In this document: piece by piece, positions 26,022-34,498 of the stretch | Layout: the number at the start of each line of letters is the position of its first letter | Position numbering within the stretch: the first letter of the stretch is position 1 | Origin: Paenibacillus chibensis | GTDB taxonomy: Bacteria; Bacillota; Bacilli; Paenibacillales; Paenibacillaceae | Length of the DNA: 64,000 nucleotides | Direction: 5' to 3' | NCBI RefSeq assembly: GCF_004001045.1 | Contig: NZ_BIMK01000035.1 | Coordinates: 24,770 to 88,769, forward strand | Program-made: the position numbers and the translations under genes | The notes under the pieces: model-generated | What the model was told of the DNA's origin: nothing | Database searches by the model: none | Seen by the model: only the letters and a program-made list of their open reading frames with translations

Positions 26022-27044
26022 TTGCTGAAAAAAATAGCCGCCATCATCGGAGCTGTCATGTTACTCGGATGCTTTGCCATCGGCATGCAGGCTTCGGCCG
26101 CCGAAGCGGGCCCCGCGATTTCGATGAAATCTTCAGCCAGCGGGAACGAAATCACCGTGACCGTCACCGGAGCGCAGCTTCAGGATTTGTATGCTTACGA
26201 CTTCATGCTGAAATACGATACGCAGAAGCTTGCTTATCAAAGCGCTTCTTCCGGCACCGGGGGGTTTGCCATTGATCCGATCGTTCAAAACGGCGATATC
26301 CGGATCGCGCATACGAAGGTGGGGAAAATCGCCGGAGACAGCGGCACGCTTCAACTCGCAGTCTTGAAGTTTAAGAGGCTGCAGACAGGCGCGGCGCAGT
26401 TATCCCTTCATGACGTCAAGCTGGTGGATTCCAAGCTGAACACTTTCGGGACGGCGATCAACGCTTCGCTTGCCGTGAAGGACGGCACGGTTTCCTCGCA
26501 GGCTGCGTTCAAAGATATTGCGGGCCATTGGGCCAATGCATCCATCGTTCAGGCCGTGCAGCAGGGCTGGATTTCGGGCTATGAGGACGGCAGCTTCCGA
26601 CCCAATAAGGAAGTCACACGAGCCGAATTCGCAGCGATGCTGATCCGAGCCCTGGGCACCGATGGAAAAGGCCATCAGCCGCTGCAATTCACGGATGCGA
26701 AGCGGATTCCCGCTTGGGCCCTGCCCTATGTGGAAGAAGCGGTCAGCCGGCAGTTCATGAACGGTTACGACAGCGGTGCGTTCGAGCCAAACAAGCTCAT
26801 TTCGCGGGCCGAGATGGCGGCTATGGCTGTCCGCTCGCTGAACGGGGCTGCAGCTCCGGCAGCGGCGGGTCAAACGAATTTCGCCGATGACGGCAAAATC
26901 CCGGCTTGGGCCAAGCCATACGCGGCCGAGGCGGCGCAGCGGGGCATCATGAAGGGCAGAAGCGGCGGCATATTCGCTCCGGAAGCCCATGCAACCCGTG
27001 CCGAGGCGGTTGTCGTTATTCTGGCGCTTTTTCAGCAAAAATAA
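26022..27044 (+). CDS. Cohesin-domain surface protein with three SLH motifs
   Basis: 340 residues from a TTG behind GAAAGGA. Signal peptide (LKKIAAIIGAVMLLGCF, cut after about residue 27, QASAAEA), one cohesin domain (about 30-155: SASGNEITVTVTGAQL, YDFMLKYDTQKLAYQS), then three S-layer homology motifs (FKDIAGHWANASIVQAV, FTDAKRIPAWALPYVEEA and FADDGKIPAWAKPYAAEA). SLH motifs hold proteins to pyruvylated secondary wall polymer. The layout, cohesin plus SLH, is that of a miniature cellulosome anchor, and the upstream gene supplies a dockerin-like partner. Confidence 0.85.
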   Translation: MLKKIAAIIGAVMLLGCFAIGMQASAAEAGPAISMKSSASGNEITVTVTGAQLQDLYAYDFMLKYDTQKLAYQSASSGTGGFAIDPIVQNGDIRIAHTKVGKIAGDSGTLQLAVLKFKRLQTGAAQLSLHDVKLVDSKLNTFGTAINASLAVKDGTVSSQAAFKDIAGHWANASIVQAVQQGWISGYEDGSFRPNKEVTRAEFAAMLIRALGTDGKGHQPLQFTDAKRIPAWALPYVEEAVSRQFMNGYDSGAFEPNKLISRAEMAAMAVRSLNGAAAPAAAGQTNFADDGKIPAWAKPYAAEAAQRGIMKGRSGGIFAPEAHATRAEAVVVILALFQQK

Positions 27045-27215
27045 TTATCGATCGAATCTTTTAATAATCTGGAAAAAAATCCTTATTTAAAAAATCCGAC
27101 ACGATGGCTGAGATATGTGCTATACTATCGTAAGTAACCAATGTGATGGCTTTAACATACGATGATGTGAAGTCATGGTATGATCTGTTTTGACAAATAC
27201 TACAATATGAATATG

Positions 27216-27372
27216 GATCTTCGGGGTAAGGTGAAATTCCTGACCGGCGGTGAACGTCCTTTGCTTCCAGCAGACAGACGTCAAGCCCGCGACTCGCTGT
27301 TTCTTTTTCTGAAGCAGCGACTGACCTGGTGAGATTCCAGGGCCGACGGTAAAGTCCGGATGGGAGAAGATC
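27216..27372 (+). ncRNA. FMN riboswitch (RFN element)
   Basis: The conserved RFN blocks appear in order: CTTCGGGGTAAGGTG, AATTCCTGACCGGCGGT, AAGCCCGCGA, GACCTGGTGAGATTCCAGG and GCCGACGGTAAAGTCCGGAT, ending GGGAGAAGATC. The closing helix P1 is GATCTTC (27216-27222) with GAAGATC (27366-27372). FMN binding should favour the terminator that follows. Confidence 0.95.
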
Positions 27373-27424
27373 AAAGAGATAGGTTTGTGCGAAATTTTTA
27401 CCATTTCGGCAAGCTTATTTGATC

Positions 27425-27465
27425 AACCCCCGTTATGTCGATTGTCGTCGATAAACGGGGGTTTT
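27425..27465 (+). terminator. Riboswitch expression-platform terminator
   Basis: AACCCCCGTT pairs with AACGGGGGTT, with more pairing in the loop, followed by TTTT. It lies between the RFN element and the transporter start. Confidence 0.85.
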
Positions 27466-27504
27466 CCAATGTTGACTCCGTATTCAGGCAAGGGGATCAA
27501 GGAA

Positions 27505-28461
27505 ATGGAAAACGTAAGCAGCAAGATTAAGTTGAATCCCGCCGCGCGCAAGCAGGCGGACCGCCCGAGAACCGGCTTTTGGCTGGTCGTGCTGGGTGCG
27601 GCCCTATGGGGGGCTGATCCGCTCTTCCGGATCATATTGCTCCGGGAGAATATTACGCCGACGCAGATCGTATTGCTCGAGCATATTGTGATCGCATTGT
27701 TCGTGGCGCCGGTTTTATGGAAGCATCGTTCGGAAATGAAGGGACTCCAAATGCGGCATATCGGTGCGCTGCTGTTCCTGTCCTGGGGCGGCTCGGCGAT
27801 CGCGACGATACTCTTTACCCTGGGACTGACGCACGGGAATTTGAATGCAGTGCTGCTGCTGCAGAAGCTGCAGCCGATTTTCGCCATACTGATGGCCCGC
27901 ATGCTGCTGAAGGAGCAGCTGCCGAAGCAGTTCGGCTGGCTGTTGATCGTAGCTTTGGCGGGTACGTATCTTCTCACGTTCGGTTTTACCTTCCCATTCG
28001 GTCATATGAATGACTTCGTGAAAGTGGGAAGCCTGCTTTCCCTGGGCGCAGCCGCCCTATGGGGTGGCTCTACCGTAATGGGACGCCTGATGGTCGGCAA
28101 AATGGAATACGAGACGGTCACCTCCCTGCGGTTTATTTTGGCACTGCCCCTCCTGATCGGCATAACGATCAATCAGGGTGACCCTTGGCAGATTCCTACA
28201 GGCGCAGGTCCGCTCGCCGCGGTCGGCATCAACCTTCTTGGCCAAGCGCTGCTGCCGGGACTGTTCAGCCTGCTTGTCTACTATAAGGGATTGACTACGA
28301 CCAAAGCGTCTGTGGCGACGCTGGCGGAGCTGAGCTTTCCGATGGTCGGCGTTCTGATTAACTGGATTGTATTTAACCAGGTCGTCACGATCCCGCAAGC
28401 GATCGGCTTCCTGCTCATCTGGGCCGCGCTGTTCGCCATTTCCCGCAGAAGCGCAGCGTAA
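27505..28461 (+). CDS. EamA/DMT family transporter under FMN riboswitch, putative riboflavin importer
   Basis: 318 residues, ten predicted membrane helices in two EamA halves (for example FWLVVLGAALWGADPLF and LLSLGAAALWGGSTVMG). No catalytic motif applies. Because the FMN riboswitch is the only control seen and no riboflavin-biosynthesis gene follows, the transported compound is probably riboflavin or a related flavin, as for the riboswitch-linked ImpX and RibN carriers; this is inference. The start at 27505 is taken (AGGGG ten bases before); an in-frame ATG at 27469 is also possible. Confidence 0.82.
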   Translation: MENVSSKIKLNPAARKQADRPRTGFWLVVLGAALWGADPLFRIILLRENITPTQIVLLEHIVIALFVAPVLWKHRSEMKGLQMRHIGALLFLSWGGSAIATILFTLGLTHGNLNAVLLLQKLQPIFAILMARMLLKEQLPKQFGWLLIVALAGTYLLTFGFTFPFGHMNDFVKVGSLLSLGAAALWGGSTVMGRLMVGKMEYETVTSLRFILALPLLIGITINQGDPWQIPTGAGPLAAVGINLLGQALLPGLFSLLVYYKGLTTTKASVATLAELSFPMVGVLINWIVFNQVVTIPQAIGFLLIWAALFAISRRSAA

Positions 28462-28507
28462 AATGAATAAACGCTTGAAGGACAGCTTCACTGAGGCTGC
28501 CCCATCC

Positions 28508-28547
28508 AAGCCGCCAGGGCAATGATATTGCCTGGGCGGCTTTTTTT
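28508..28547 (+). terminator. Intrinsic terminator after the EamA gene
   Basis: AAGCCGCC-A-GGGCAAT pairs with ATTGCC-T-GGGCGGCTT, then TTTTTTT. Confidence 0.9.
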
Positions 28548-28647
28548 GGCTTTAAATCCGTTTTTTTGAACTGGCCAGAGGGAATATTCGCACACGTCTT
28601 TATTTTAAAAATAATTCAGTCATGATTTGCGAAGGGCGACATACATT

Positions 28648-28676
28648 TTTACAAGAAAACGCTTGCAGAATACGTT
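28648..28676 (+). promoter_or_regulatory. Promoter of the Opp/Dpp-type operon with internal cre site
   Basis: -35 TTTACA (28648-28653), 17-base spacer, -10 TACGTT (28671-28676). The spacer holds AGAAAACGCTTGCA (28654-28667), which matches the CcpA consensus TGWAANCGNTNWCA at 12 of 14 positions. CcpA bound there would block RNA polymerase. Confidence 0.55.
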
Positions 28677-28735
28677 TTAGGCTATTCTGGAGCTTTTCGT
28701 ATGAGGTTGTGAACGTGATGAATGGGGGAGTTCAT

Positions 28736-30589
28736 ATGAGGCTGAAATTAGCTTCCAAGCCGCTGATCGCCTTATTTACGGCAGCGGTGCTCATCGCAGG
28801 CTGCCAAAGCGTGCAGCCGCCGTCGACCGCTGAAACACCGAAGACGCAGGAGGAGACCAAGACGCCTGCCGACACAAGTACGGACACGAAAACCACGGAG
28901 CCATCCAAGGAGCCTGCCACCGACACGGCCAAGGGCGACTCGAAAGAAACGCCGCGCAACGAAACGCTGTACATCAACGGCCTGCAGTGGGGGGCGCCGA
29001 CCAACTTTAACCTGCTGAGTGGCAACCCGGCATTTCCGATCAATTACGGCAACTCGAGAGAGCTCGTGTATGAAACGCTGTTTATGGTCAACGAGCTGAA
29101 CGGCGCGCTGGAGCCGCTGCTCGGCACGAAGTACGAATGGCAGGATGATACGCTGCATGTCGAACTGAACAAGGACGCCAAATGGAGTGACGGACAGCCA
29201 TTTACCTCCGACGACGTGGTTTATACCTACCAGCTCGGCAAAAAGTATGATATCAACTGGAGCAGCTATTGGACGTATATTTCGGATGTTACGGCCGATG
29301 GTGCAAACGCTGTCAATATCAAGCTGAGCAAGGATAACCCGAATCGGCTGACCGTGCTGGACAGCATTGAGATCATCCCGATGCTGCCGAAGCATGTATG
29401 GGAAGAAATCGAGAAGAAGGCGAATAACGACCTGACGAATATCCGCAAGGAAGTGAACAGCGATCCGATCGGAACCGGTCCCTACAAAATATACTTCTAC
29501 AACGATCAGAAAATCACGATTGCCAGAGACGATAATTATTGGGGTCAATCCCTGTTCGGCAAGCTTCCGGCACCGAAATACATTACGCATGTGATATACA
29601 AGGACAACGCGGCCGGCGACCTGGCGTTCAAGAGCGGCCAAGTGGACGTATCGCAGCAATTTATTCCGCAGGTATGGAATATGTGGAAGAATGGTACGCC
29701 GATCAAGACTTATCTGAAGGATGCGCCGTATTACGTACCGGGCTCCATGCCTTCGATCTTCTTTAATTTCTCGAAAAAGGGAATCGACAACGCGGACGTC
29801 CGCCGCGCAATCGCGATGAGCATCGACTACAAGAAAATTTCGGACCTGGCGATGAGCGGCTATTCGGCAGCCATGCAGCCATCCCTGACGCTGAATACCG
29901 CAGCCGAATCGAAATACGTCGATCAAGCCGCTATCAAATCGCTGCAGTGGACGACCGACGTGAAAGCGGCCAACGAGCTGCTTGACAAGATCGGAGCGAA
30001 GAAGGGCAAGGACGGCATCCGGGTACTGAACGGAACCCGGCTTGGGCCTTATGACGTGGAATGTCCTTATGGCTGGTCGGACTGGAACGCGGCGCTGGAG
30101 ATCGTAGCCCAGAGCGCCAAGGCGATCGGCATCGAAATCCGCACCAAGTTCCCTGAAGCTCCAGTCTGGACGAATGACCTGCAAACCGGCAAATTCGATA
30201 TTATTATGAACACGCCTGCCGGCGGCGTGAATCCAAGCCAGCCGTGGAGCAGAGCGCATGACATCATGTACTCCAAGCAGGTGGCTCCGATCGGTGAAAT
30301 GGCGTTCTGGAACTGGGGACGTTACAAGAACGACAAAGCCGACCAAATTATCGACCAAATTCCGACCATCTCCGATGAAGCGCAGCTGAAAACCCTGTAT
30401 ACCGAGCTGACGAAAATCTGGCTGACCGACATTCCGTCCGTACCTCTGATGTACCGGCCATGGGTATTCCATACCGTGAATGAATCCGTTTGGAAAGGCT
30501 TCCCTACCGACGGCGACGGCACCGATATTCCGCCGCAAATCGCGATGGATGGAGCAGGCATCCGGGCGCTGTACCAAATTCATAACTAA
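28736..30589 (+). CDS. Family 5 ABC transporter substrate-binding lipoprotein
   Basis: 617 residues, lipoprotein signal with lipobox IAGC (Cys near residue 22), then a Thr/Glu/Lys-rich linker (to about residue 75) and an SBP_bac_5 domain (WSDGQPFTSDDVVYTYQLG, DPIGTGPYKI, VRRAIAMSIDYKKI). The family binds oligopeptides, but many members bind plant-wall oligosaccharides. The cre site in the promoter argues for a sugar ligand here; this is inference. The start at 28736 has GGGGGAG before it. First gene of a five-gene transporter operon. Confidence 0.87.
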   Translation: MRLKLASKPLIALFTAAVLIAGCQSVQPPSTAETPKTQEETKTPADTSTDTKTTEPSKEPATDTAKGDSKETPRNETLYINGLQWGAPTNFNLLSGNPAFPINYGNSRELVYETLFMVNELNGALEPLLGTKYEWQDDTLHVELNKDAKWSDGQPFTSDDVVYTYQLGKKYDINWSSYWTYISDVTADGANAVNIKLSKDNPNRLTVLDSIEIIPMLPKHVWEEIEKKANNDLTNIRKEVNSDPIGTGPYKIYFYNDQKITIARDDNYWGQSLFGKLPAPKYITHVIYKDNAAGDLAFKSGQVDVSQQFIPQVWNMWKNGTPIKTYLKDAPYYVPGSMPSIFFNFSKKGIDNADVRRAIAMSIDYKKISDLAMSGYSAAMQPSLTLNTAAESKYVDQAAIKSLQWTTDVKAANELLDKIGAKKGKDGIRVLNGTRLGPYDVECPYGWSDWNAALEIVAQSAKAIGIEIRTKFPEAPVWTNDLQTGKFDIIMNTPAGGVNPSQPWSRAHDIMYSKQVAPIGEMAFWNWGRYKNDKADQIIDQIPTISDEAQLKTLYTELTKIWLTDIPSVPLMYRPWVFHTVNESVWKGFPTDGDGTDIPPQIAMDGAGIRALYQIHN

Positions 30590-30621
30590 CCGCCCGGCCA
30601 TTCGCAAGGTTCGTTGCCAGC

Positions 30622-30671
30622 AGCCTGCATACGAGGGAACGAAACACTCGCCCTTTATGCAGGCTCTCTTT
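30622..30671 (+). other. Hairpin between binding protein and permease genes
   Basis: AGCCTGCATA pairs fully with TATGCAGGCT, followed by CTCTTT. Such hairpins let more binding protein than permease be made, by partial termination or 3' protection. Confidence 0.55.
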
Positions 30672-30720
30672 CCATCCTATTCATCCACATTCAGCCGGAT
30701 CGTCCGAAGGGGGGAGCTTA

Positions 30721-31731
30721 TTGAACGCCTATTCGAGATATTTTATCAAAAAGCTGTTTTGGTATCTGATCACCTTTATCATCGCCATTACCTTGAACTT
30801 CTTCCTGCCGCGCATGATTGAAGGCAACCCGGTCAGCGTCATCGTATCCCAAATGTCGCAGGGCATGACGGACAGCGATACGATCAAGCGCGTCTACGAG
30901 ACCTTCATGAAGGAATTCGGCATCGACAAGCCGCTGTGGGAGCAGTTCGTGATTTATATCAAAAATCTGTTCACCGGAGACCTTGGAACATCCTTCGGCC
31001 TTTATCCGAAAAAGGTCACGGACATTCTCGCCTCCGCGGTGCCTTGGACCGTAGGGCTGCAGCTGCCGGCCATTCTCGTCGGCTGGATTCTGGGAAATCT
31101 TCTCGGCGCCGTCGCGGCATATAAGAAGGGCGTATTCGACAAAGCGATTTTTCCGGTGGCGCTGTTCATCAACTCGATCCCGTTTTTTACGCTGGCCATT
31201 ATTATGCTGTATCTGTTCGCGCTAACGCTGGGTTGGTTTCCGTTGTCAGGGGGCTATGATTTCCAGATGGTTCCCAGTCTCAGTCTGGACTTTATCGGCT
31301 CTGTTCTCAGGCATCATACGCTGCCGTTTCTGTCTATCGTGCTGGTTACCATCGGCGGACAGGCGATCGGCATGCGCGAGATGTCTATCTATGAGCTGAA
31401 TGCCGATTACGTGCTGTACGCCAAGCTGCTCGGCATCCGCGACGCGAAGATTTCCAGGTACGTGTTCCGCAACGCCATGCTTCCGCAAATAACGGGACTG
31501 GCCCTGTCCATCGGCACGATGGTGGGCGGATCGCTCATCTGCGAGATCGTCTTCAGCTATCCGGGGCTGGGTACCTGGATGTTCACGGCCATCCGCCAGC
31601 TGGATTATCCGCTGATCTCGGGCTGCACTCTGCTGATCGCGGTCACCGTGCTGCTGGCGAATTTTACGATCGATATGGTCTACGGCCTGATCGATCCGCG
31701 AATCAAAGCTGCGCAAATGGAGGAGGAGTAG
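30721..31731 (+). CDS. ABC transporter permease, OppB/DppB type
   Basis: 336 residues from a TTG behind AAGGGGGGAG. Six helices and the long periplasmic-type loop of the OppB/DppB family; the coupling loop reads YVLYAKLLGIRDAKISRYVF and the C-terminus FTIDMVYGLIDPRIK is typical. It pairs with the next gene, which starts 1 base after its stop. Confidence 0.88.
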   Translation: MNAYSRYFIKKLFWYLITFIIAITLNFFLPRMIEGNPVSVIVSQMSQGMTDSDTIKRVYETFMKEFGIDKPLWEQFVIYIKNLFTGDLGTSFGLYPKKVTDILASAVPWTVGLQLPAILVGWILGNLLGAVAAYKKGVFDKAIFPVALFINSIPFFTLAIIMLYLFALTLGWFPLSGGYDFQMVPSLSLDFIGSVLRHHTLPFLSIVLVTIGGQAIGMREMSIYELNADYVLYAKLLGIRDAKISRYVFRNAMLPQITGLALSIGTMVGGSLICEIVFSYPGLGTWMFTAIRQLDYPLISGCTLLIAVTVLLANFTIDMVYGLIDPRIKAAQMEEE

Positions 31732-31732
31732 C

Positions 31733-32569
31733 ATGAAACATTCCTTCGCGATACTCCTGAAATCGCCTAAGTTCATGATCGGCGCGATCCTGTTTCTCCT
31801 GATGCTGGCGCTGGTGCTGATCTACCCGCAGATCAACCGGAAGGATCCGCTGGAGATGATCGCCCTGGCCTTCCAGCCCCCGGATGCGAAGCTGTGGCTC
31901 GGCTCGGACAATTTCGGCCGCGACCTGTTCCTGGAGCTGATGTACGGCATCCAGACGTCGATTCGCGTCGGACTCATCGCAGGCGTGTTCGCTACGGCGA
32001 TCGGCCTGGTCATCGGCCTGCTGGCCGGCTACGTCGGGGGTCTGCTCGACAACATCCTGACCGCGATCACCAACATTTTTATCGTCATTCCGTCCTTCGT
32101 CATCCTGATTCTCATCTCCGTGAGCATCAATTCACGCAGCTCGCTCGTGACGGCCATCATCATCGGGATTACCAGCTGGCCGTGGACCGCGAGGGCGGTC
32201 AGGGCACAGACCACCTCGCTCCGGGGAAGGGACCATGTCCACATCGCGAAAATATCCGGGCACAGCACCCCAAAAATCATCGTATTCGAAATTCTGCCGT
32301 ATATCGCTTCGTATGTCGTCATGGCCTTCGTGCTGCAGACCGCGTCCGGCATCCTGTCGGAGGCATCCATCTCCATGCTGGGCCTCGGGCCGTACAACAC
32401 GATCTCGCTCGGCATCATCATGAACTGGGCCTTGGTGTTTGAAGCGCCGGTGGCTGGGGCGTGGTGGGCGTTCATCCCGGCAGCGCTGTCGATCGCGCTG
32501 ATCACCTTCTCCCTCTACATGATGAACACGGGGATGGATGAGATATTCAATCCGAAGATAAGGAGCTAA
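31733..32569 (+). CDS. ABC transporter permease, OppC/DppC type
   Basis: 278 residues. The N-terminal segment includes the OppC-family GSDNFGRDLFLELMYG motif, and the EAA coupling loop contains HIAKISGHSTPKIIVFEILP. Six helices predicted. It is expected to form a heterodimer with the upstream permease. The stop overlaps the next gene's first possible start (TAATG). Confidence 0.88.
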   Translation: MKHSFAILLKSPKFMIGAILFLLMLALVLIYPQINRKDPLEMIALAFQPPDAKLWLGSDNFGRDLFLELMYGIQTSIRVGLIAGVFATAIGLVIGLLAGYVGGLLDNILTAITNIFIVIPSFVILILISVSINSRSSLVTAIIIGITSWPWTARAVRAQTTSLRGRDHVHIAKISGHSTPKIIVFEILPYIASYVVMAFVLQTASGILSEASISMLGLGPYNTISLGIIMNWALVFEAPVAGAWWAFIPAALSIALITFSLYMMNTGMDEIFNPKIRS

Positions 32570-32574
32570 TGCCG

Positions 32575-33585
32575 ATGAGCACGAATATTTTGGAGGTCAG
32601 CGGCCTGAAAACCTACTATAAAACCCGCCTCAAGGAAAAGGTGTTTGCCGTCGATGGCGTCGACTTCGAGCTCGAAGAAGGCAAAACGCTGGGCATCGCC
32701 GGCGAGTCTGGATGCGGCAAATCGACGCTTGCGCTGAGCCTGATGGGCTTTTATTTCCCTCCGTTGCATTACGGGAGCGGCTCCATCCGTATTCACGGCA
32801 AGGACATCATGAAGCTGAACAAGGAGCAGCTGCGCTCGCAGGTATCCGGCAGGGAAATCGCCTATATTCCGCAGGCGGCCATGAACGCGCTCAATCCGAC
32901 GCTGCGGATCATCCGCTTTATTGAGGATATCATGAAGGAGCACCGCCCCGAGCTGTCCAAAAAGCAGGTGTGGGACCTCGCGGCAGAACGCTTCCAGACG
33001 CTGAATTTACCCGAGAAGGTGCTGAAATCCTATCCGAATGAGCTGTCCGGCGGCATGAAGCAGCGGACGGTGATCGCGATTTCCACCATTTTGAATCCGA
33101 AAGTGCTGATCGCCGACGAGCCGACCTCGGCGCTCGACGTTACGTCGCAAAAGGCGGTCATCAAGCTGATGAAGGAGCTGCTGGACAAGAAATTCATTCG
33201 CTCGCTCGTGTTCATCACGCATGAGCTGCCGCTTTTATATCATGTGACCGACGATATTATGGTGATGTACGCGGGCGAAATCGTGGAGCGCGGCACGGCG
33301 GAGCAGATGATTTTCGATCCGGTTCATCCTTACACGAAGAAGCTGATGGGCTCCATTCTGGTGCCGGAGGAAGGCATGAAGGGACAGAAGCTGGCAGCGA
33401 TTCCCGGTGCCCCGCCCAATCTGAAGCAGGTGCCGCCGGGCTGCCGCTTTGCGGAGCGCTGCTCCTATGCCCGCGACGAGTGCCGGGTCGGCAAGATTCC
33501 GGTGCAAACCAGCGGAGGCCGCCAGTACCGCTGCCATTTTGATACGGATACGCTGAAGGAGTGGTATGCGCATGAGCAACCGTGA
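32575..33585 (+). CDS. Oligopeptide/oligosaccharide ABC transporter ATPase, DppD type
   Basis: 336 residues. Walker A GESGCGKST, signature LSGGMKQRTVIAIS, Walker B VLIADEPTSALD and switch His in FITHELPLL. The C-terminal oligo_HPY extension has PPGCRFAERCSYARDECRVG, whose cysteines match those that bind an iron-sulfur cluster in some DppD proteins. The start at 32575 sits 9 bases after AGGAG; the ATG at 32569 is only 3 bases away from it. Confidence 0.88.
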   Translation: MSTNILEVSGLKTYYKTRLKEKVFAVDGVDFELEEGKTLGIAGESGCGKSTLALSLMGFYFPPLHYGSGSIRIHGKDIMKLNKEQLRSQVSGREIAYIPQAAMNALNPTLRIIRFIEDIMKEHRPELSKKQVWDLAAERFQTLNLPEKVLKSYPNELSGGMKQRTVIAISTILNPKVLIADEPTSALDVTSQKAVIKLMKELLDKKFIRSLVFITHELPLLYHVTDDIMVMYAGEIVERGTAEQMIFDPVHPYTKKLMGSILVPEEGMKGQKLAAIPGAPPNLKQVPPGCRFAERCSYARDECRVGKIPVQTSGGRQYRCHFDTDTLKEWYAHEQP

Positions 33586-34375
33586 AACGCTGATCCGCGG
33601 CAAGGATCTGACCAAGGTATTCGGATACGGGAACGGGAAGACAACCGCCGTCGACGCGGTGAACTTCAGCTTCCACAAGGGGGAGATCGTCTCTATTGTC
33701 GGGGAAAGCGGCAGCGGCAAGACGACCCTCGCGAAAATGGTCATGGGACTCCTAAAGGAATCGGGCGGAACCGTCGAATATAAAGGCGCGCCGCGCCGTT
33801 TGAAATCGCATGCCGACCGTAAGCGCTACTGGAAGGATATCCAGGCCATTTTTCAGGACCCGTTCTCCTCGTTCAATCTGTTTTACCGGGTGGAAAAGCT
33901 GCTCATGGACTGCATCAAGCTTCAAGGCGCGAAGCTTAGCAAGGAAGAGCAAGAACGGAAAATGAAAGAGGCCTGCTCGTTCGTGAATCTGAAATTCGAG
34001 GAGCTGCACAACAAGTATCCGTTCGAGCTGTCCGGCGGACAAATGCAGCGGCTGATGATCGCCAGGATCTTCATGCTGCATCCCAAGGTGCTGATTGCGG
34101 ACGAACCGACTTCCATGGTGGACGCCTGCTCGAGGTCAACCATTCTCGATATGCTGCTGAAGCTGCGCGACGAAAATGACATGACGATTATTTTCATTAC
34201 GCATGATGTGGGGCTTGCCTATTACGTAAGCGACACGATTTATATCATGGAAAAAGGGAAGATCGTCGAGACCGGACCGGCGGAGGACATCATTCTGAAC
34301 CCGCAGCACAGCTATACGCGCCAGCTGATTAACGACGTGCCGAAGATCCACTCCACCTGGGATCTGGGCTCGTAG
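33572..34375 (+). CDS. Oligopeptide/oligosaccharide ABC transporter ATPase, DppF type
   Basis: 267 residues. Walker A GESGSGKTT, signature LSGGQMQRLMIARI, Walker B VLIADEPTSMVD and switch His in FITHDVGLA. It is shorter than many DppF proteins and lacks the C-terminal cysteine motif, leaving that to its partner. Overlaps the DppD gene by 14 bases. The start at 33572 has AAGGAG 10 bases before; ATG 33566 is the other option. Last gene of the operon. Confidence 0.87.
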   Translation: MSNRETLIRGKDLTKVFGYGNGKTTAVDAVNFSFHKGEIVSIVGESGSGKTTLAKMVMGLLKESGGTVEYKGAPRRLKSHADRKRYWKDIQAIFQDPFSSFNLFYRVEKLLMDCIKLQGAKLSKEEQERKMKEACSFVNLKFEELHNKYPFELSGGQMQRLMIARIFMLHPKVLIADEPTSMVDACSRSTILDMLLKLRDENDMTIIFITHDVGLAYYVSDTIYIMEKGKIVETGPAEDIILNPQHSYTRQLINDVPKIHSTWDLGS

Positions 34376-34413
34376 GGGAGAGTATGCTCAGGAATACCGC
34401 TTGAGCGCATGAC

Positions 34414-34457
34414 AAAAAAGGATAGGACCAGGCAAAAAGCCGGTCTCTATCCTTTTT
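34414..34457. terminator. Bidirectional terminator between convergent genes
   Basis: AAAAAGGATAG-G-ACC pairs with GGT-CT-CTATCCTTTTT. A and T tracts on both sides serve both the transporter operon and the minus-strand gene. Confidence 0.9.
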
Positions 34458-34498
34458 ATGCTTATTTGCAAGGAATAATCTTGGAATGGCAGTCTCGA

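Larger units (their letters stand above)
27045..27504. other. Regulatory leader region before the EamA transporter
   Basis: 460 bases holding an extended -10 element (TGC-TATACT, hexamer 27121-27126) as the likely promoter, the FMN riboswitch (27216-27372) and its terminator (27425-27465). No terminator was seen for the SLH gene upstream. Confidence 0.6.

Noticed and set aside
27190..27217. TTGACA at 27190 as the promoter for the riboswitch
   Set aside because: The matching -10 would put the start inside the RFN element; the extended -10 at 27121 is more plausible.
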